From the NCBI GenBank assembly GCA_963754645.1, contig CAVWGP010000001.1:310001-374000 (forward strand): a stretch of DNA of 64,000 nucleotides, written 5' to 3'. The notes below the pieces were generated by a model, which ran no database searches, was not told where the DNA came from, and saw only the letters and a list, made by a program, of their open reading frames with translations. This DNA comes from CAVWGP01 sp963754645. Lineage in GTDB: Bacteria; Pseudomonadota; Alphaproteobacteria; Bin65. How positions within the stretch are numbered: position 1 is the first letter of the stretch; each line of letters begins with the position of its first letter. Shown one piece after another: positions 24,504 through 33,343 of the stretch. The position numbers and the translations under genes are program-made.

Positions 24504-26174
24504 CTACTTTCGGCGGCGCGGTTGCGCGCGCGCCGACACGATCCCGTCGCGCCGGTCCGCGGCGCGGGCATCGGGCGAGCGCTTCTTGGGCGAGCCCCAG
24601 CCGCCGCCGCCGCCGGAATGGACATCGATCACGTCGCCGGGCCGGATGACGACGCCGACTTCCTTGGTCTTGAGCGCGCGATCGGGCCGGCCGCGCGAGC
24701 GCAGCACGTAGCGGTGCGGCAAGCCATCCTGGCCGCCGCCAAGACCGCAGGCGCCGTGGCGCACGCCGTCGCCGGCCGTGTTGCCGAGCGCGGGTTTGGC
24801 GGTTTCGACAACAAGCTCGAGATCCGCGCCCGCGCCGCCGCGATGCTCGCCATCGCCGCCCGAATCGGGCCGGAATTCGTGTTTGCGGAAAAACAGCGGG
24901 AAGCGGACTTCCGCGACCTCGACGCTGCCGAACTTGATGCCGCCGACGGCGTGCCATTCGCCGGCCGAGTGCCAGCCGTCGCCGACCGGCGAGCCGCCGC
25001 CGCCCGGCCGGGCATGGAACAAGTGCCAGATGAAGGATCGGCCGGTGCGCGGATCCTCGCCCTGGATCGCGATGCGGAAGCGCCGGCCCCAGCCGGCCAT
25101 GGCGCGATCCGGGCAGGCGGGTGCGATCGCCTTGACGATCGCCTCGACGATCTCGTTCGCGCAATGGCTCGTGCACAAGGTGAGCGGCGCGCCGTCCTTG
25201 GCCCACACCACGGTTCCCGGCTTGGCGACGACGCGGATCGGACGGAAAGTGCCGTCGTTCTTCGGCGTGTGCGGATCGATGAGATAGGCGAAGGCCATTG
25301 CCACCGCCGATTGCATATTGGCGTGCGAAGAATTGACGAAACCCTTGGTCTGCGGATCGGACGCGCTGAGATCGACCGTGAGATCGCTGCCGCGCTTGGT
25401 GACCTTGGCGCGGATGGCGATGTTTTCGGCGCCATGGCCGTCGTCGTCGAGGATCGCCGCGCCGCGATAAACGCCGTCCTTCCAGCCGGCGACGACCGCG
25501 CGCGCCTGGCGCTCGGCGGCGTCGAGCACCGCCTCGATCGCGGCGGCGAGCCGCGCGGCGCCGTGCTCGGCGAGCAAGGCTTCGAGACGCCGCTCGCCGA
25601 GATGCGCCGAGCCGATCATGGCCGCGAGATCGCCTTGAAAATCGCGCGGATGGCGCACATTGGTCGCGATCATCTTGAGCACGTCCTGGCGCAGCGCGCC
25701 GCGATCGTAGAGCCGGAGCGGCGTGACGCGGATGCCTTCCTGGAAAATTTCGGTCGCCGCCGGGTTGTAGGCGCCGTGCGTGGCGCCGCCGATATCGCTC
25801 TGATGCGCGCGGTTGATCGACCAATAGGCGTGGCGCCCGCCGGCGAACACCGGCACGAAGGCGGTCAGATCGGGCAAGTGATTGCCGCCGTGATAGGGGT
25901 CGTTGAGCAGAAAAACGTCGCCCGGATGAATATCGCCGGCGAAGAACTCGCCGACCGCGCGCGCCGCCCAGGGCATGGCGCCGACATGGATCGGCACATG
26001 CTCGGCCTGCGCCAAGAGGCGCCCGCGCGCGTCGCAGATCGCGGTCGAAAAATCGCGGCTCGAATTGAGGATTTGCGAATAGGACGTGCGCAGCATCGCC
26101 TCGCCCATCTCCTCGACGATGGCGCTCAGGCGATGCTGGACGACCGAGACGGTGATCGGATCGACGGGCCTCAT
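24504..26174 (-). CDS. hydantoinase B/oxoprolinase family protein
   Basis: The 556-residue HyuB-type subunit starts MRPVDPITVSVVQHRL and has EEMGEAMLRTSYSQILNSSRDFS, the conserved FLLNDPYHGGNHLPD (near 100) and the glycine-rich terminal GGGGGWGSPKKR. It works with the HyuA protein encoded next. Its start overlaps the stop of the upstream kinase gene by 4 bases (ATGA), so kinase, HyuB and HyuA form one transcript. Start choice is clear, because sequence upstream in this frame belongs to the kinase coding region. Confidence 0.9.
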   Translation of the reverse strand: MRPVDPITVSVVQHRLSAIVEEMGEAMLRTSYSQILNSSRDFSTAICDARGRLLAQAEHVPIHVGAMPWAARAVGEFFAGDIHPGDVFLLNDPYHGGNHLPDLTAFVPVFAGGRHAYWSINRAHQSDIGGATHGAYNPAATEIFQEGIRVTPLRLYDRGALRQDVLKMIATNVRHPRDFQGDLAAMIGSAHLGERRLEALLAEHGAARLAAAIEAVLDAAERQARAVVAGWKDGVYRGAAILDDDGHGAENIAIRAKVTKRGSDLTVDLSASDPQTKGFVNSSHANMQSAVAMAFAYLIDPHTPKNDGTFRPIRVVAKPGTVVWAKDGAPLTLCTSHCANEIVEAIVKAIAPACPDRAMAGWGRRFRIAIQGEDPRTGRSFIWHLFHARPGGGGSPVGDGWHSAGEWHAVGGIKFGSVEVAEVRFPLFFRKHEFRPDSGGDGEHRGGAGADLELVVETAKPALGNTAGDGVRHGACGLGGGQDGLPHRYVLRSRGRPDRALKTKEVGVVIRPGDVIDVHSGGGGGWGSPKKRSPDARAADRRDGIVSARAQPRRRK

Positions 26175-27064
26175 GCCGCCGCCAATGCCTCGGCCAGGCG
26201 GAGGCGATCGAGCGCCCAGCGCCGCATCCCATCGGCCGAGTCCGCGTTCTCGGCGGACGCCAAGCCCCACAGCCCGTCGATGGCGGCGACCCAGACCTTC
26301 AGGTTGCGCATCGTGTCCGGCGTGATCGTGGGCTCGCCGTAACTCGCGAGCAGCGCCGCCTCCTGGCCCGGATCGAAATCGCCTTGCACGGATAGATAGG
26401 CCAAATCCCAGGCCGGGTCGTTCATCGCGGCGTATTCCCAATCGATCAGCACGAGGCGGCCCTGTTCGCCGGCAATAAAATTTGCCGGGACGGGATCGCA
26501 ATGCGCCAGGACGAGCGGACGCAGGCCGGTTTCGGCCGGAGGCTCGGCGAGAATGCGCGCCAAGGCGGGCGATAAGTCCGGCGGCGGCGCGCCGCGCGCG
26601 ACGAGCATGCCGCGATAGCGGGCAAGCATCCACGCCGGATCGTAGCGCCGCGGCAAATCGGCCTTGGCGCCGTGCAATTGCGCAAGTAGGCGCGCCGCAT
26701 CGGCGATGAAGCCGCGATCGCCGCGGAAATGCGCGGCGCTCAATGTTTCGCCGCGCTCGACATAGTGAATGATCATCAGGCCGGCGCTGGGCTCGGCGTA
26801 CACGAATTCGGCGCCGATGCCGAGTTTGTGCGCCAGCCGCGTGGCGGCGATCTCGACGGCGGGCTCAAGATAACCGCTGCCGTCGCCGCGCGGCAAACGC
26901 AGAACGAACCGCCCCAAGACGGTCGTCAGGACGAAGCTCGACTTGGAGCTGCCGGCAAGCGGCGCGACCGCGATATCGCCGAGCCCGACCCCGCCGAACG
27001 TATCGATGCTGCCAAGCGCGGCGCGAACCCGAACCATGATCGCGTCGTCGATCGTGGGGCCCAT
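26171..27064 (-). CDS. phosphotransferase family protein (choline/ethanolamine kinase-like)
   Basis: The 297-residue product has the aminoglycoside-phosphotransferase/choline-kinase fold: a nucleotide-binding N-lobe (SSKSSFVLTT, FVLRLPRG), the catalytic loop HCDPVPANF (near 190) and the metal motif IDWEYAAMNDPAWDLAYL (near 210-227), which is of the LicA choline/ethanolamine kinase type. It would phosphorylate a small hydroxyl or amino-alcohol substrate with ATP. It overlaps hyuB by 4 bases and lies just downstream of the ykoC-type gene, 7 bases away, so read-through from the thiamine transporter operon is possible. The link between a kinase and a hydantoinase is unusual. Confidence 0.85.
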   Translation of the reverse strand: MGPTIDDAIMVRVRAALGSIDTFGGVGLGDIAVAPLAGSSKSSFVLTTVLGRFVLRLPRGDGSGYLEPAVEIAATRLAHKLGIGAEFVYAEPSAGLMIIHYVERGETLSAAHFRGDRGFIADAARLLAQLHGAKADLPRRYDPAWMLARYRGMLVARGAPPPDLSPALARILAEPPAETGLRPLVLAHCDPVPANFIAGEQGRLVLIDWEYAAMNDPAWDLAYLSVQGDFDPGQEAALLASYGEPTITPDTMRNLKVWVAAIDGLWGLASAENADSADGMRRWALDRLRLAEALAAA

Positions 27065-27071
27065 ACGGACG

Positions 27072-27794
27072 TCACCTCCAAAGCGGCAAGTTTAACCCGA
27101 ATGGCAGCAACAGCAATGCAAGAGCGAGCGCGATAAAGACCGCGTCGCGCGCGCCGAACCGCGGCACATGCCAGGCATAGGTCCGCGCCCGCCCGAGTCC
27201 GCGCAGTTCCATCGAGATCGCGGCGGCGCCGGCGCGCCGCACCGCGCCCGCCAGCAGCACGATGCCGAGCGCGGGACCGATGCCGGCGAAACGCCGGCGC
27301 AGGCGGCCGCTGCCCGGAGCGAGCGCCGAACGCGCGGTCAACCGGGCGATGCGCGCTTCCTCGCGCAGCGCGGGAACGAATTGGATCGCGGCCAATGTGC
27401 CGAAAACGAAACGCCGCGGCAGCCGGCCGCGCGCCACTAGGGCGCGCGCGAGAGCGGCCGGCTCGGTGGTGAGGGCAAAGGCGATGGCGACCAAGCCCGC
27501 CGCCATGGTTCGCGCCGTGACGAGCGTTGCGGTGGCCCAGCCGGTGCCATGGATTGCGCCGTAACCGGCGTCCGGCGCGAGCAGATAGATCCAGGCGGAA
27601 CTCAGGGCAAAAAATGCGAACGGCAGCAGCGCCTTGACGAACCGGCCGGCGGCAATGCGTTCGACAAGCAGCAGCCAGAGCGCAATCGCGCCCCCGACGA
27701 TGGCCGGTACCATGACATCGTTCGACAAGGTCAGCACCGCGAGATAGAGCATGCCGACCAGGAGCTTGGCGATCGGATCGCGCGCGCCGATCAT
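27072..27794 (-). CDS. ykoC: ECF transporter transmembrane component (EcfT), YkoC-like
   Basis: The 240-residue membrane protein has about five to six hydrophobic helices and two coupling segments (ALVARGRLPRR and ELRGLGRARTY) of the type EcfT proteins use to contact their ATPases. It overlaps the ATPase gene by 4 bases and ends a four-gene set led by a TPP riboswitch. In B. subtilis the corresponding YkoC works with YkoD, YkoE and YkoF to import thiamine precursor (HMP) or thiamine. Function here follows mostly from that gene order and the riboswitch. Confidence 0.85.
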   Translation of the reverse strand: MIGARDPIAKLLVGMLYLAVLTLSNDVMVPAIVGGAIALWLLLVERIAAGRFVKALLPFAFFALSSAWIYLLAPDAGYGAIHGTGWATATLVTARTMAAGLVAIAFALTTEPAALARALVARGRLPRRFVFGTLAAIQFVPALREEARIARLTARSALAPGSGRLRRRFAGIGPALGIVLLAGAVRRAGAAAISMELRGLGRARTYAWHVPRFGARDAVFIALALALLLLPFGLNLPLWR

Positions 27795-29449
27795 GCCGGC
27801 GCCGGCGCCGCCGCCGCCCAGCCGAAGTCGCGGGCGAGCAGCATGGCGGGGGTCGGCTTCGTCGTTTCCTTGCCCTCGGCGATACGCGCGAGCATGTCGC
27901 GCGCCGGGCCGATCGACGCGATGCCGCCTCTGTCCACGATCGCTAGCCGGCTCGATACGGCGGCGTGCAGATCGAGATCGTGCGAAACGAGGATGACGCC
28001 CGAGCCGCGCCGGCACAGTTCGCCGACAATGTCGCGGATCGCGGCGACGCCGTTGCCGTCGAGGCCGGAGCCCGGCTCGTCGAGCACGATCAGCCTTTCG
28101 CCCGGCGCGGCCAGCGCGAAGGCGAGATTCAAGCGCCGCCTTTCGCCGTGGCTGAAGGCCAAGGGATGGCGGGCGAGATCGCGCGGCAGGCCGCAGCGCT
28201 CCAAGCAAGGACGCACCGCCTCGGCGGCAATTCCGCGCCGGCGCGCTTCGCCGTCGATCGTGTTCGAAACGAAGGCAAGGCCGGGATTTTGCGGCACATA
28301 GATCGGGTGCGAGCCGGCGCCATGTGCGACGCGGCCCCGCTGCGCCCGCAGCGCGCCGGCCGCGAGCAGGGCCAGCGTGGTCTTGCCGGCGCCGTTCGGC
28401 CCGGCGATGCCGAGGACCTCGCCGCCGCGCACCGCGAGATCGATGTCGCGCAAGATCCAGCGGCCGGACAAACGCAGCGCCGCCGCTTCGATCGACAGCA
28501 AGGGCGCGCCGGCGGCAGCGCCCGGCCGACGCCCGAGCGCAAAGCCGAGCGCCTCGAGCACGATCGCCGCGACGGCCGGCTCGCTGCGACGCGGCCCCAA
28601 GGCGCGCCGCAGGTCGGCGCGACCGGCGATCGCCGCATCGCAATCGATACACCCGGCCTCGGCCAAGGCATGGGCGGCGCGAACCGTCGCCGGCAAACGA
28701 AGCCCGAGCGGCGGCCGCGAGCGCGCCGCCGCGCGCAAGGCGAGCGCCGGCGCGGCCTGGATCAGCGGCGCGCCGCCGGCACCGAGTACGAGTATCTCAT
28801 CGACCAGCGGCGCCACGCGCTCGGCATCGTGCTCGACGATGAGCGTGGCGCCGCCGGATTTGCGCCGCTCGGCGAGCGCGGCCAGGGTCGCATCGGCGGC
28901 GCCGCTCTCGACATGCGAGGCGGGCTCGTCGGCCACGACCAGGTCGGACTGCATGGCCAGGATCGCGGCGACGGCGAGCCTCTGCCGCCATCCGCCCGAC
29001 AGCGTCAGGGTTCGATCGGCGCGGCCAAGCCCCAGCGCCGGCGGTGCCGCCAGCGCCGCCGCGATGCGCGCCTCGATCTCGCCGGCGCCGATACCGCCGC
29101 TTTCCAGTCCGAAGGCGATTTCGTCCTCGACGTTAAGCGCCACGATCTGCGCGTCGGTATCCTGGAGGATGAGCGATGCGCGCCGCGCGATGTCCGCGAT
29201 CGAGAGCGCCTCAAGCGCGGCGCCGCTCAGCTTGATGCTGCCCAAGACCGTGGCGGGCGAAAGCTTCGGCAAGACGCCGACGAGGGCCAGCGCTAGCGTG
29301 CTCTTGCCGCTGCCCGAGGGGCCGAGCACGGCGATGGATTTACCCGCCGCCAAGGCGAGCGAAACGCCGCGCACCGCATCGGCCGAGGCACCGGGATAGC
29401 GAACCGCGAGGTTTTCGGCGGCAAGAACCGGATCAGGCCGCGGCGGCAC
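27791..29449 (-). CDS. ykoD: ECF transporter double ATP-binding protein, YkoD-like
   Basis: The 552-residue protein carries two fused ABC ATPase domains. The first has Walker A GPSGSGKST (near 43) and signature LSGGWRQRLAVA. The second has Walker A GPNGAGKTT and signature FSHGERRRLNLA, with Walker B LIVLDEPGSGLDGNG. This replaces the separate EcfA and EcfA' subunits, as in YkoD. I chose GTG 29447-29449 because translation before it overlaps the upstream gene in another frame and has no domain content. The gene overlaps ykoE by 17 bases and ykoC by 4. It energises the YkoE/YkoC membrane complex. Confidence 0.87.
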   Translation of the reverse strand: MPPRPDPVLAAENLAVRYPGASADAVRGVSLALAAGKSIAVLGPSGSGKSTLALALVGVLPKLSPATVLGSIKLSGAALEALSIADIARRASLILQDTDAQIVALNVEDEIAFGLESGGIGAGEIEARIAAALAAPPALGLGRADRTLTLSGGWRQRLAVAAILAMQSDLVVADEPASHVESGAADATLAALAERRKSGGATLIVEHDAERVAPLVDEILVLGAGGAPLIQAAPALALRAAARSRPPLGLRLPATVRAAHALAEAGCIDCDAAIAGRADLRRALGPRRSEPAVAAIVLEALGFALGRRPGAAAGAPLLSIEAAALRLSGRWILRDIDLAVRGGEVLGIAGPNGAGKTTLALLAAGALRAQRGRVAHGAGSHPIYVPQNPGLAFVSNTIDGEARRRGIAAEAVRPCLERCGLPRDLARHPLAFSHGERRRLNLAFALAAPGERLIVLDEPGSGLDGNGVAAIRDIVGELCRRGSGVILVSHDLDLHAAVSSRLAIVDRGGIASIGPARDMLARIAEGKETTKPTPAMLLARDFGWAAAAPAPA

Positions 29450-30005
29450 GCCGGTCGTCCTGGATGCGCAAGCCGTCGAGCACGCCGGTGCGCGCCAGCG
29501 AAATCGCGATCCAGCGCCCCAGCACGGAAGCGAGAAGAATGGCACTCGCGACCCGGATCGCGAACATGACGCCGAGCAAGCCGGCATCGAGCGCGCCGTA
29601 TTTGAAGCGGATCCAGGTATAGACGAAGCTGAAAATCGCGGCGCTGACGCCCGCCGCAACAAGCACAGGCCAATCGTAGCGCCGCCAGCGAGTGAGCGCG
29701 AAGGGCAGTTCGGCGCCGGCGCCCTGGACGACGCCGGTGACGATCAGAATCAGGCCCGCGGGATTGCCCGTCGCCACTTCGGCGATGGCGGCCACGACCT
29801 CGGCGAAGAACGCGGCGCCCGGTTTGCGCACGGCATAGGCGGCGACGATCGAGGCGACGCACCACAGGCCGAAAAATATATCGAGCGAGAGCGGGCCGAT
29901 CAGGCCCTGGGCGATCAGCCAGAGCTGCACCCAGGCGAGATAGACGATGCCGAAGACGACGCCAATGGTGGCGGCAACGACGATTTCGCGCTGCGTCCAA
30001 GCCAT
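29433..30005 (-). CDS. ykoE: ECF transporter substrate-capture component, YkoE-like
   Basis: The 190-residue, highly hydrophobic protein has about five or six helices and the family start WTQREIVVAATIGVVFGIVY. It contains GAGAELPFALTRWRRYDW and WIRFKYGAL, which are typical of YkoE-type S components for thiamine or its pyrimidine. It follows ykoF by 10 bases and overlaps ykoD by 17. It gives the transporter its specificity. The family is sometimes labelled a cobalt transporter in databases; the TPP riboswitch argues for thiamine compounds. Confidence 0.88.
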   Translation of the reverse strand: MAWTQREIVVAATIGVVFGIVYLAWVQLWLIAQGLIGPLSLDIFFGLWCVASIVAAYAVRKPGAAFFAEVVAAIAEVATGNPAGLILIVTGVVQGAGAELPFALTRWRRYDWPVLVAAGVSAAIFSFVYTWIRFKYGALDAGLLGVMFAIRVASAILLASVLGRWIAISLARTGVLDGLRIQDDRRAAAA

Positions 30006-30015
30006 GAGATACCTC

Positions 30016-30621
30016 CTAGGTCGATGAGCGGGTTGGGCTGCCGGCCGACACCGTCAGCGTCAGCACGATGTGCGCCTCGGCGGGCGCGAAATCGATGAAG
30101 GCGCGCTCGATCGCGGCGAAAACCACGGCGGCATCGCCCGTGAGCTTGGTGCAGAAATTCTTCGAGCGATCGAACACGCCGGCGGCTTTAAGGAAATCGA
30201 TGCAGGCGCCGATGCGCGCCATATGGGCCTCGGTGCCGAGCGGATAGAGCGATATCTGCGCCGCGACGGCGAGGCCCGATGGCGGCGGTGGCGAAAATTG
30301 CCGCAAGGCGCGGGCCGCGGCATCGTCGTCCGGCGCCGGCATCGGCGGCGCGGTACAGATCGGATCGTCGCTTTCGCCCGGACAGCCGCGCGATAGCGTC
30401 GCCGACAACACGACATGGCCGCCGCCCTTGGCGGTCGCGACGAAGGCATCGCGCAGCGCCCGCACGACGATATCGGGCGGGCCGACGAGCAGCGTGCTGA
30501 CATCGTCGGTTTCGCGCCGCAGCGAGGCCTTGTAGCGGTCGAGCGCGCCGATGCCGCTGAGGATGGCGGGAATGAAATCCGCCGTCATCGGATAAAGCGA
30601 AAACTGTGCGCCGGAAAACAT
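30016..30621 (-). CDS. ykoF: thiamine/HMP-binding YkoF-like protein
   Basis: The 201-residue product is an internal duplication, each half starting with a similar strand-rich segment (GAQFSLYPMTADFIPAIL, and AAQISLYPLGTEAHMARI at about 113). This is the YkoF ferredoxin-like double fold known to bind thiamine or HMP. The halves are joined by a proline-rich linker. It lies directly behind the TPP riboswitch and is the first gene of the ykoFEDC set. It has no signal peptide, so it probably acts in the cytoplasm as a ligand-binding partner of the importer. Confidence 0.88.
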   Translation of the reverse strand: MFSGAQFSLYPMTADFIPAILSGIGALDRYKASLRRETDDVSTLLVGPPDIVVRALRDAFVATAKGGGHVVLSATLSRGCPGESDDPICTAPPMPAPDDDAAARALRQFSPPPPSGLAVAAQISLYPLGTEAHMARIGACIDFLKAAGVFDRSKNFCTKLTGDAAVVFAAIERAFIDFAPAEAHIVLTLTVSAGSPTRSST

Positions 30622-30625
30622 CGTG

Positions 30626-30714
30626 CTCGCTCCGCTGGCATTACCCAGATCAGCTTCTAGGGTTGGGCGATCGATCGCCCTCTCAGCCCCTTACGACAAG
30701 GAGCACCCCTGCGA
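30626..30714 (-). promoter_or_regulatory. TPP riboswitch (THI element)
   Basis: Read leftwards, the region shows the hallmark TPP aptamer segments in order: GCAGGGGTGCTCC (around 30700-30713), GGGGCTGAGAGGG (30676-30688), the ACCCTAG stretch and CTGATCTGGGTAATGCCAGCG with a closing helix. The aptamer ends within about 10 bases of the ykoF ATG, and its last helix includes GGAG, the likely ribosome site. TPP binding would therefore hide the ribosome site and shut off translation of the thiamine import operon. Confidence 0.95.
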
Positions 30715-30777
30715 ATTGCTTAAATGTAGGCGGATTTTCCCGTTAGGCAAGCGGCTTGGCCTAAAGGACGCTTGGCG

Positions 30778-32034
30778 CTATTCGATCTCGCGCAACTCGT
30801 AGGGCAGCGTGTTCATGCTCGTAGCGCCGTCGGCGGTGACCCGGATCTGGTCCTCGACGATGAAGCCGCCGATGCCCTTGACGTAATAGGGCGTCTCGAA
30901 CGCCAGCACCATGTCCGGCTCGAGCGCCAGCTCGGCGTCGGCGCCGATGAACGGCCACTCCTCGCTGAACACGTTCTGGCCGATGCCGTGGCCGAAATGG
31001 CCACGGTCGTAATCGGCGAAGCCGGCGGCGCGCATCGCCTGGGTCGCGGCGCGATGCACGTCGGCGAGCGTCCGGCCCGGGCGGAACACGGCGCGGCCGG
31101 CATCGAAGGCGCCGCGCAAGGCGGCATAGATTTCCTGCTGCTGCGGCGCGGCGCGGCCGTAAACGAAGGTACGGCCCGAATCGGAGCTATAGCCCGACAG
31201 CACGCAGCCGACATCGATCTTGATGACGTCGCCGCGCGCGAGGCGCCGTCCGCTGCCCCAGGGATCGGGGCCGACCGAGATATATTCCCAGGCATTGTTC
31301 ATGTTGGCGATGCCGCGCCGCTTGGCCTCGGCGCGGGCGCCGGCGAACCAGATTTCGGCGATCTCCTCGCGCGACTTGCCCTCGCACAGCTCGGCGAGCG
31401 TGTGGCGGATGGCGGCCTCGGCGATCGAGGCGCCGGTTTGCAGCAGCCCGATCTCGCGCTCCGATTTGACGAGGCGCAGGCGGCCGATGAGGCCCGAGCT
31501 ATCGACGAAGGTCGCGTCCGGCAGCATCGCCTTGAGCGTGGCGAAATCGCTGACCGGCAGGAAGTCGAACTCGACGCCGAGCCGCGCCTTGAGCAAGCCG
31601 CGCTCCGCCAGGGCATCGCGCAGCAGCGCCAGCGAATTGCGGAATTCGAACGTCGCGGGCCGCTTGAAGCCGGGCGCGCGGCCCTCGGCCTCGTGCGCCG
31701 CGCGGATCAGCGCCGATGCCGGCCGGTTGCTGGGCAATTGCGCCGAGACATCGACCGTATCGACCCAGATCGGATGGCTGCGCATGTCGGCGATATCGGA
31801 ATTCGCGCGGAACGCCGGCGCGAACAGGTCGGACACCACGGCGGCCGGCGCCACGCCGGTATCGGCCGGAACCAGCGCGATGGCGGCGCCGGCGCGGCGG
31901 AAGAAGGCGGCGACGCCCGGGACCGCCCCGGTCGCGTATTGAAAATTCTCGGGCTGGAGCACGACGAGCGCGTCGATCCCGGCTTGCGCCATTTCGCGCG
32001 CGGCGCGTTTGCGGTCGATATAGGCTTTGCTCAT
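30778..32034 (-). CDS. M24-family metallopeptidase (Xaa-Pro dipeptidase/creatinase-like)
   Basis: The 418-residue product has a creatinase N-terminal domain (about 15-165) followed by the pita-bread M24 catalytic domain. Metal ligands are visible in IKIDVGCVLSGYSSDSGRTF (two aspartates), GHFGHGIGQN (histidine), AFETPYYV and GFIVEDQIRV (glutamates). Members hydrolyse Xaa-Pro dipeptides or C-N bonds of small amidines. It ends 63 bases before the riboswitch and starts 7 bases after the TRAP large-permease stop, so it may be co-transcribed with TRAP transporter 1 and act on the imported substrate. Confidence 0.9.
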   Translation of the reverse strand: MSKAYIDRKRAAREMAQAGIDALVVLQPENFQYATGAVPGVAAFFRRAGAAIALVPADTGVAPAAVVSDLFAPAFRANSDIADMRSHPIWVDTVDVSAQLPSNRPASALIRAAHEAEGRAPGFKRPATFEFRNSLALLRDALAERGLLKARLGVEFDFLPVSDFATLKAMLPDATFVDSSGLIGRLRLVKSEREIGLLQTGASIAEAAIRHTLAELCEGKSREEIAEIWFAGARAEAKRRGIANMNNAWEYISVGPDPWGSGRRLARGDVIKIDVGCVLSGYSSDSGRTFVYGRAAPQQQEIYAALRGAFDAGRAVFRPGRTLADVHRAATQAMRAAGFADYDRGHFGHGIGQNVFSEEWPFIGADAELALEPDMVLAFETPYYVKGIGGFIVEDQIRVTADGATSMNTLPYELREIE

Positions 32035-32041
32035 CGCGGCC

Positions 32042-33331
32042 TCACTTGATGAATTGCGGCAGCCAGGTCGCGATGCCCGGAAACACCGTGAGGATTGCCA
32101 CGCCGACTATCATCGCGATCCAAAACGGCGTCGAGGCGCGCGCCGCCTCGCCGAGCGGCACCTCGCCTTTGGTGATCCCGACCAGGACGAACAAATTCAT
32201 TCCCACCGGCGGCGTCAGCATGCCGACCTCGATCATGATGGTGACGACGACGCCAAGCCAGATCGGATCGAAGCCGAGGCCTTTCATCAGCGGAAAAACG
32301 ATCGGCAGCGTCATGATCATCATCGACAGCCCGTCGAAAAAACAGCCGAGCACGAGATAGATCAGCACGATCACGGCCAGCATCCAATATTTCGAGATGC
32401 CGAGCGCGCCGATGCCGGCGAGCATCTGCTGCGGCAGGCCGAGCAACTGGATCGATTGCGCCAGGATGATCGCGCCGATGAAGACCACGCCGATGACGCC
32501 GAAGGTGCGCGCGGTCGAAATCAGCGCCGCGCCGAATTTGCGCAAGGTCAGCTCGCCCATGGTGAAACCCATCGCGACCGCCGCCGCGACGCCGACGCCC
32601 GCCGCTTCGGTCGGCGTCGCGATGCCGGCGAACAGGCTGCCGAGCACGGCCAGGATCATGACCAGCAGCGGCCAGATGCGCAGCAATTGCACGAGCGCCA
32701 AGCCCACCGGCATGCGCGGCCCGTGCTCCGGCGCCAAGGCGGGATTGCGCCACGCCGCCCACAGCACCCACAGCATGAACAGCGCCGCCATCATCAGTCC
32801 CGGGAACACGCCGGCGATGAACAGCTTGCCGATCGAGGTATCGGTGAGCGCGCCGTATATCAGCAGGCTCAGGCTCGGCGGAATCAGCAGGCCGAGCGTG
32901 CCGCCGGCGGCGAGCGTGCCGACGACGATGCCGCGCTCATAGCCGCGGCTCTTGAGCTCGGGATAGGCGACCGAGCCGACCGCCGCCGCCACCGACATCG
33001 ACGAGCCGCTGACCGCGCCGAACACGGTGCACACCGCGATGTTGGTGTGCAGCAGCCCGCCCGGCAAGCGCGCGAACAGCGGCGCCATCGCCTGATAGAC
33101 GCCCTTCGAAAGCCCGCTCGCAACCAGAACATCGCCGAGCAAGATGAACAGCGGCACCGAGGTGAGCGTGAAACTATTGAGGACGTTCCACACCGCCTCC
33201 ATGCCGCGCTGGGTGGCGCCGCCGCCGTAAAAATGCAGGATGGCGAAACCGGTGAGGCCGAGCGCGGCGCCGAGCACGGCGCCGGACAGCACCGTCGCCA
33301 GCAGCGATCCGCCGAGCATGGTCCAGATCAT
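32042..33331 (-). CDS. TRAP transporter large permease (DctM), system 1
   Basis: The 429-residue membrane protein has about 12 helices and the DctM-family signatures FGAVSGSSMSVAAAVGSVAYPEL and GGTLGLLIPPSLSLLIYG, then the matching second-half motif IVFPLMKGLGFDPIWLGV and LTPPVGMNLFVLVG. It is the ion-coupled transport subunit of a TRAP system. It is followed by an M24 peptidase and preceded by DctQ (12 bases) and DctP. The substrate is unknown; family members mostly carry carboxylates and amino-acid-like acids. Confidence 0.93.
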   Translation of the reverse strand: MIWTMLGGSLLATVLSGAVLGAALGLTGFAILHFYGGGATQRGMEAVWNVLNSFTLTSVPLFILLGDVLVASGLSKGVYQAMAPLFARLPGGLLHTNIAVCTVFGAVSGSSMSVAAAVGSVAYPELKSRGYERGIVVGTLAAGGTLGLLIPPSLSLLIYGALTDTSIGKLFIAGVFPGLMMAALFMLWVLWAAWRNPALAPEHGPRMPVGLALVQLLRIWPLLVMILAVLGSLFAGIATPTEAAGVGVAAAVAMGFTMGELTLRKFGAALISTARTFGVIGVVFIGAIILAQSIQLLGLPQQMLAGIGALGISKYWMLAVIVLIYLVLGCFFDGLSMMIMTLPIVFPLMKGLGFDPIWLGVVVTIMIEVGMLTPPVGMNLFVLVGITKGEVPLGEAARASTPFWIAMIVGVAILTVFPGIATWLPQFIK

Positions 33332-33343
33332 GGCGAAGCGCTG

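Noticed and set aside
22363..24711. 782-codon plus-strand open frame opposite hyuA
   Set aside because: Antisense shadow of the HyuA coding sequence, with no recognisable domain and no ribosome site.
27791..29662. N-terminal extension of the YkoD-like ATPase from an upstream ATG
   Set aside because: The added 71 residues overlap ykoE in another frame and have no domain. A GTG at 29449 gives the usual start of the first ATPase domain.
29433..30005. Cobalt/nickel ECF transporter
   Set aside because: The S component is YkoE-like and the operon sits behind a TPP riboswitch with ykoF, which points to thiamine or HMP.
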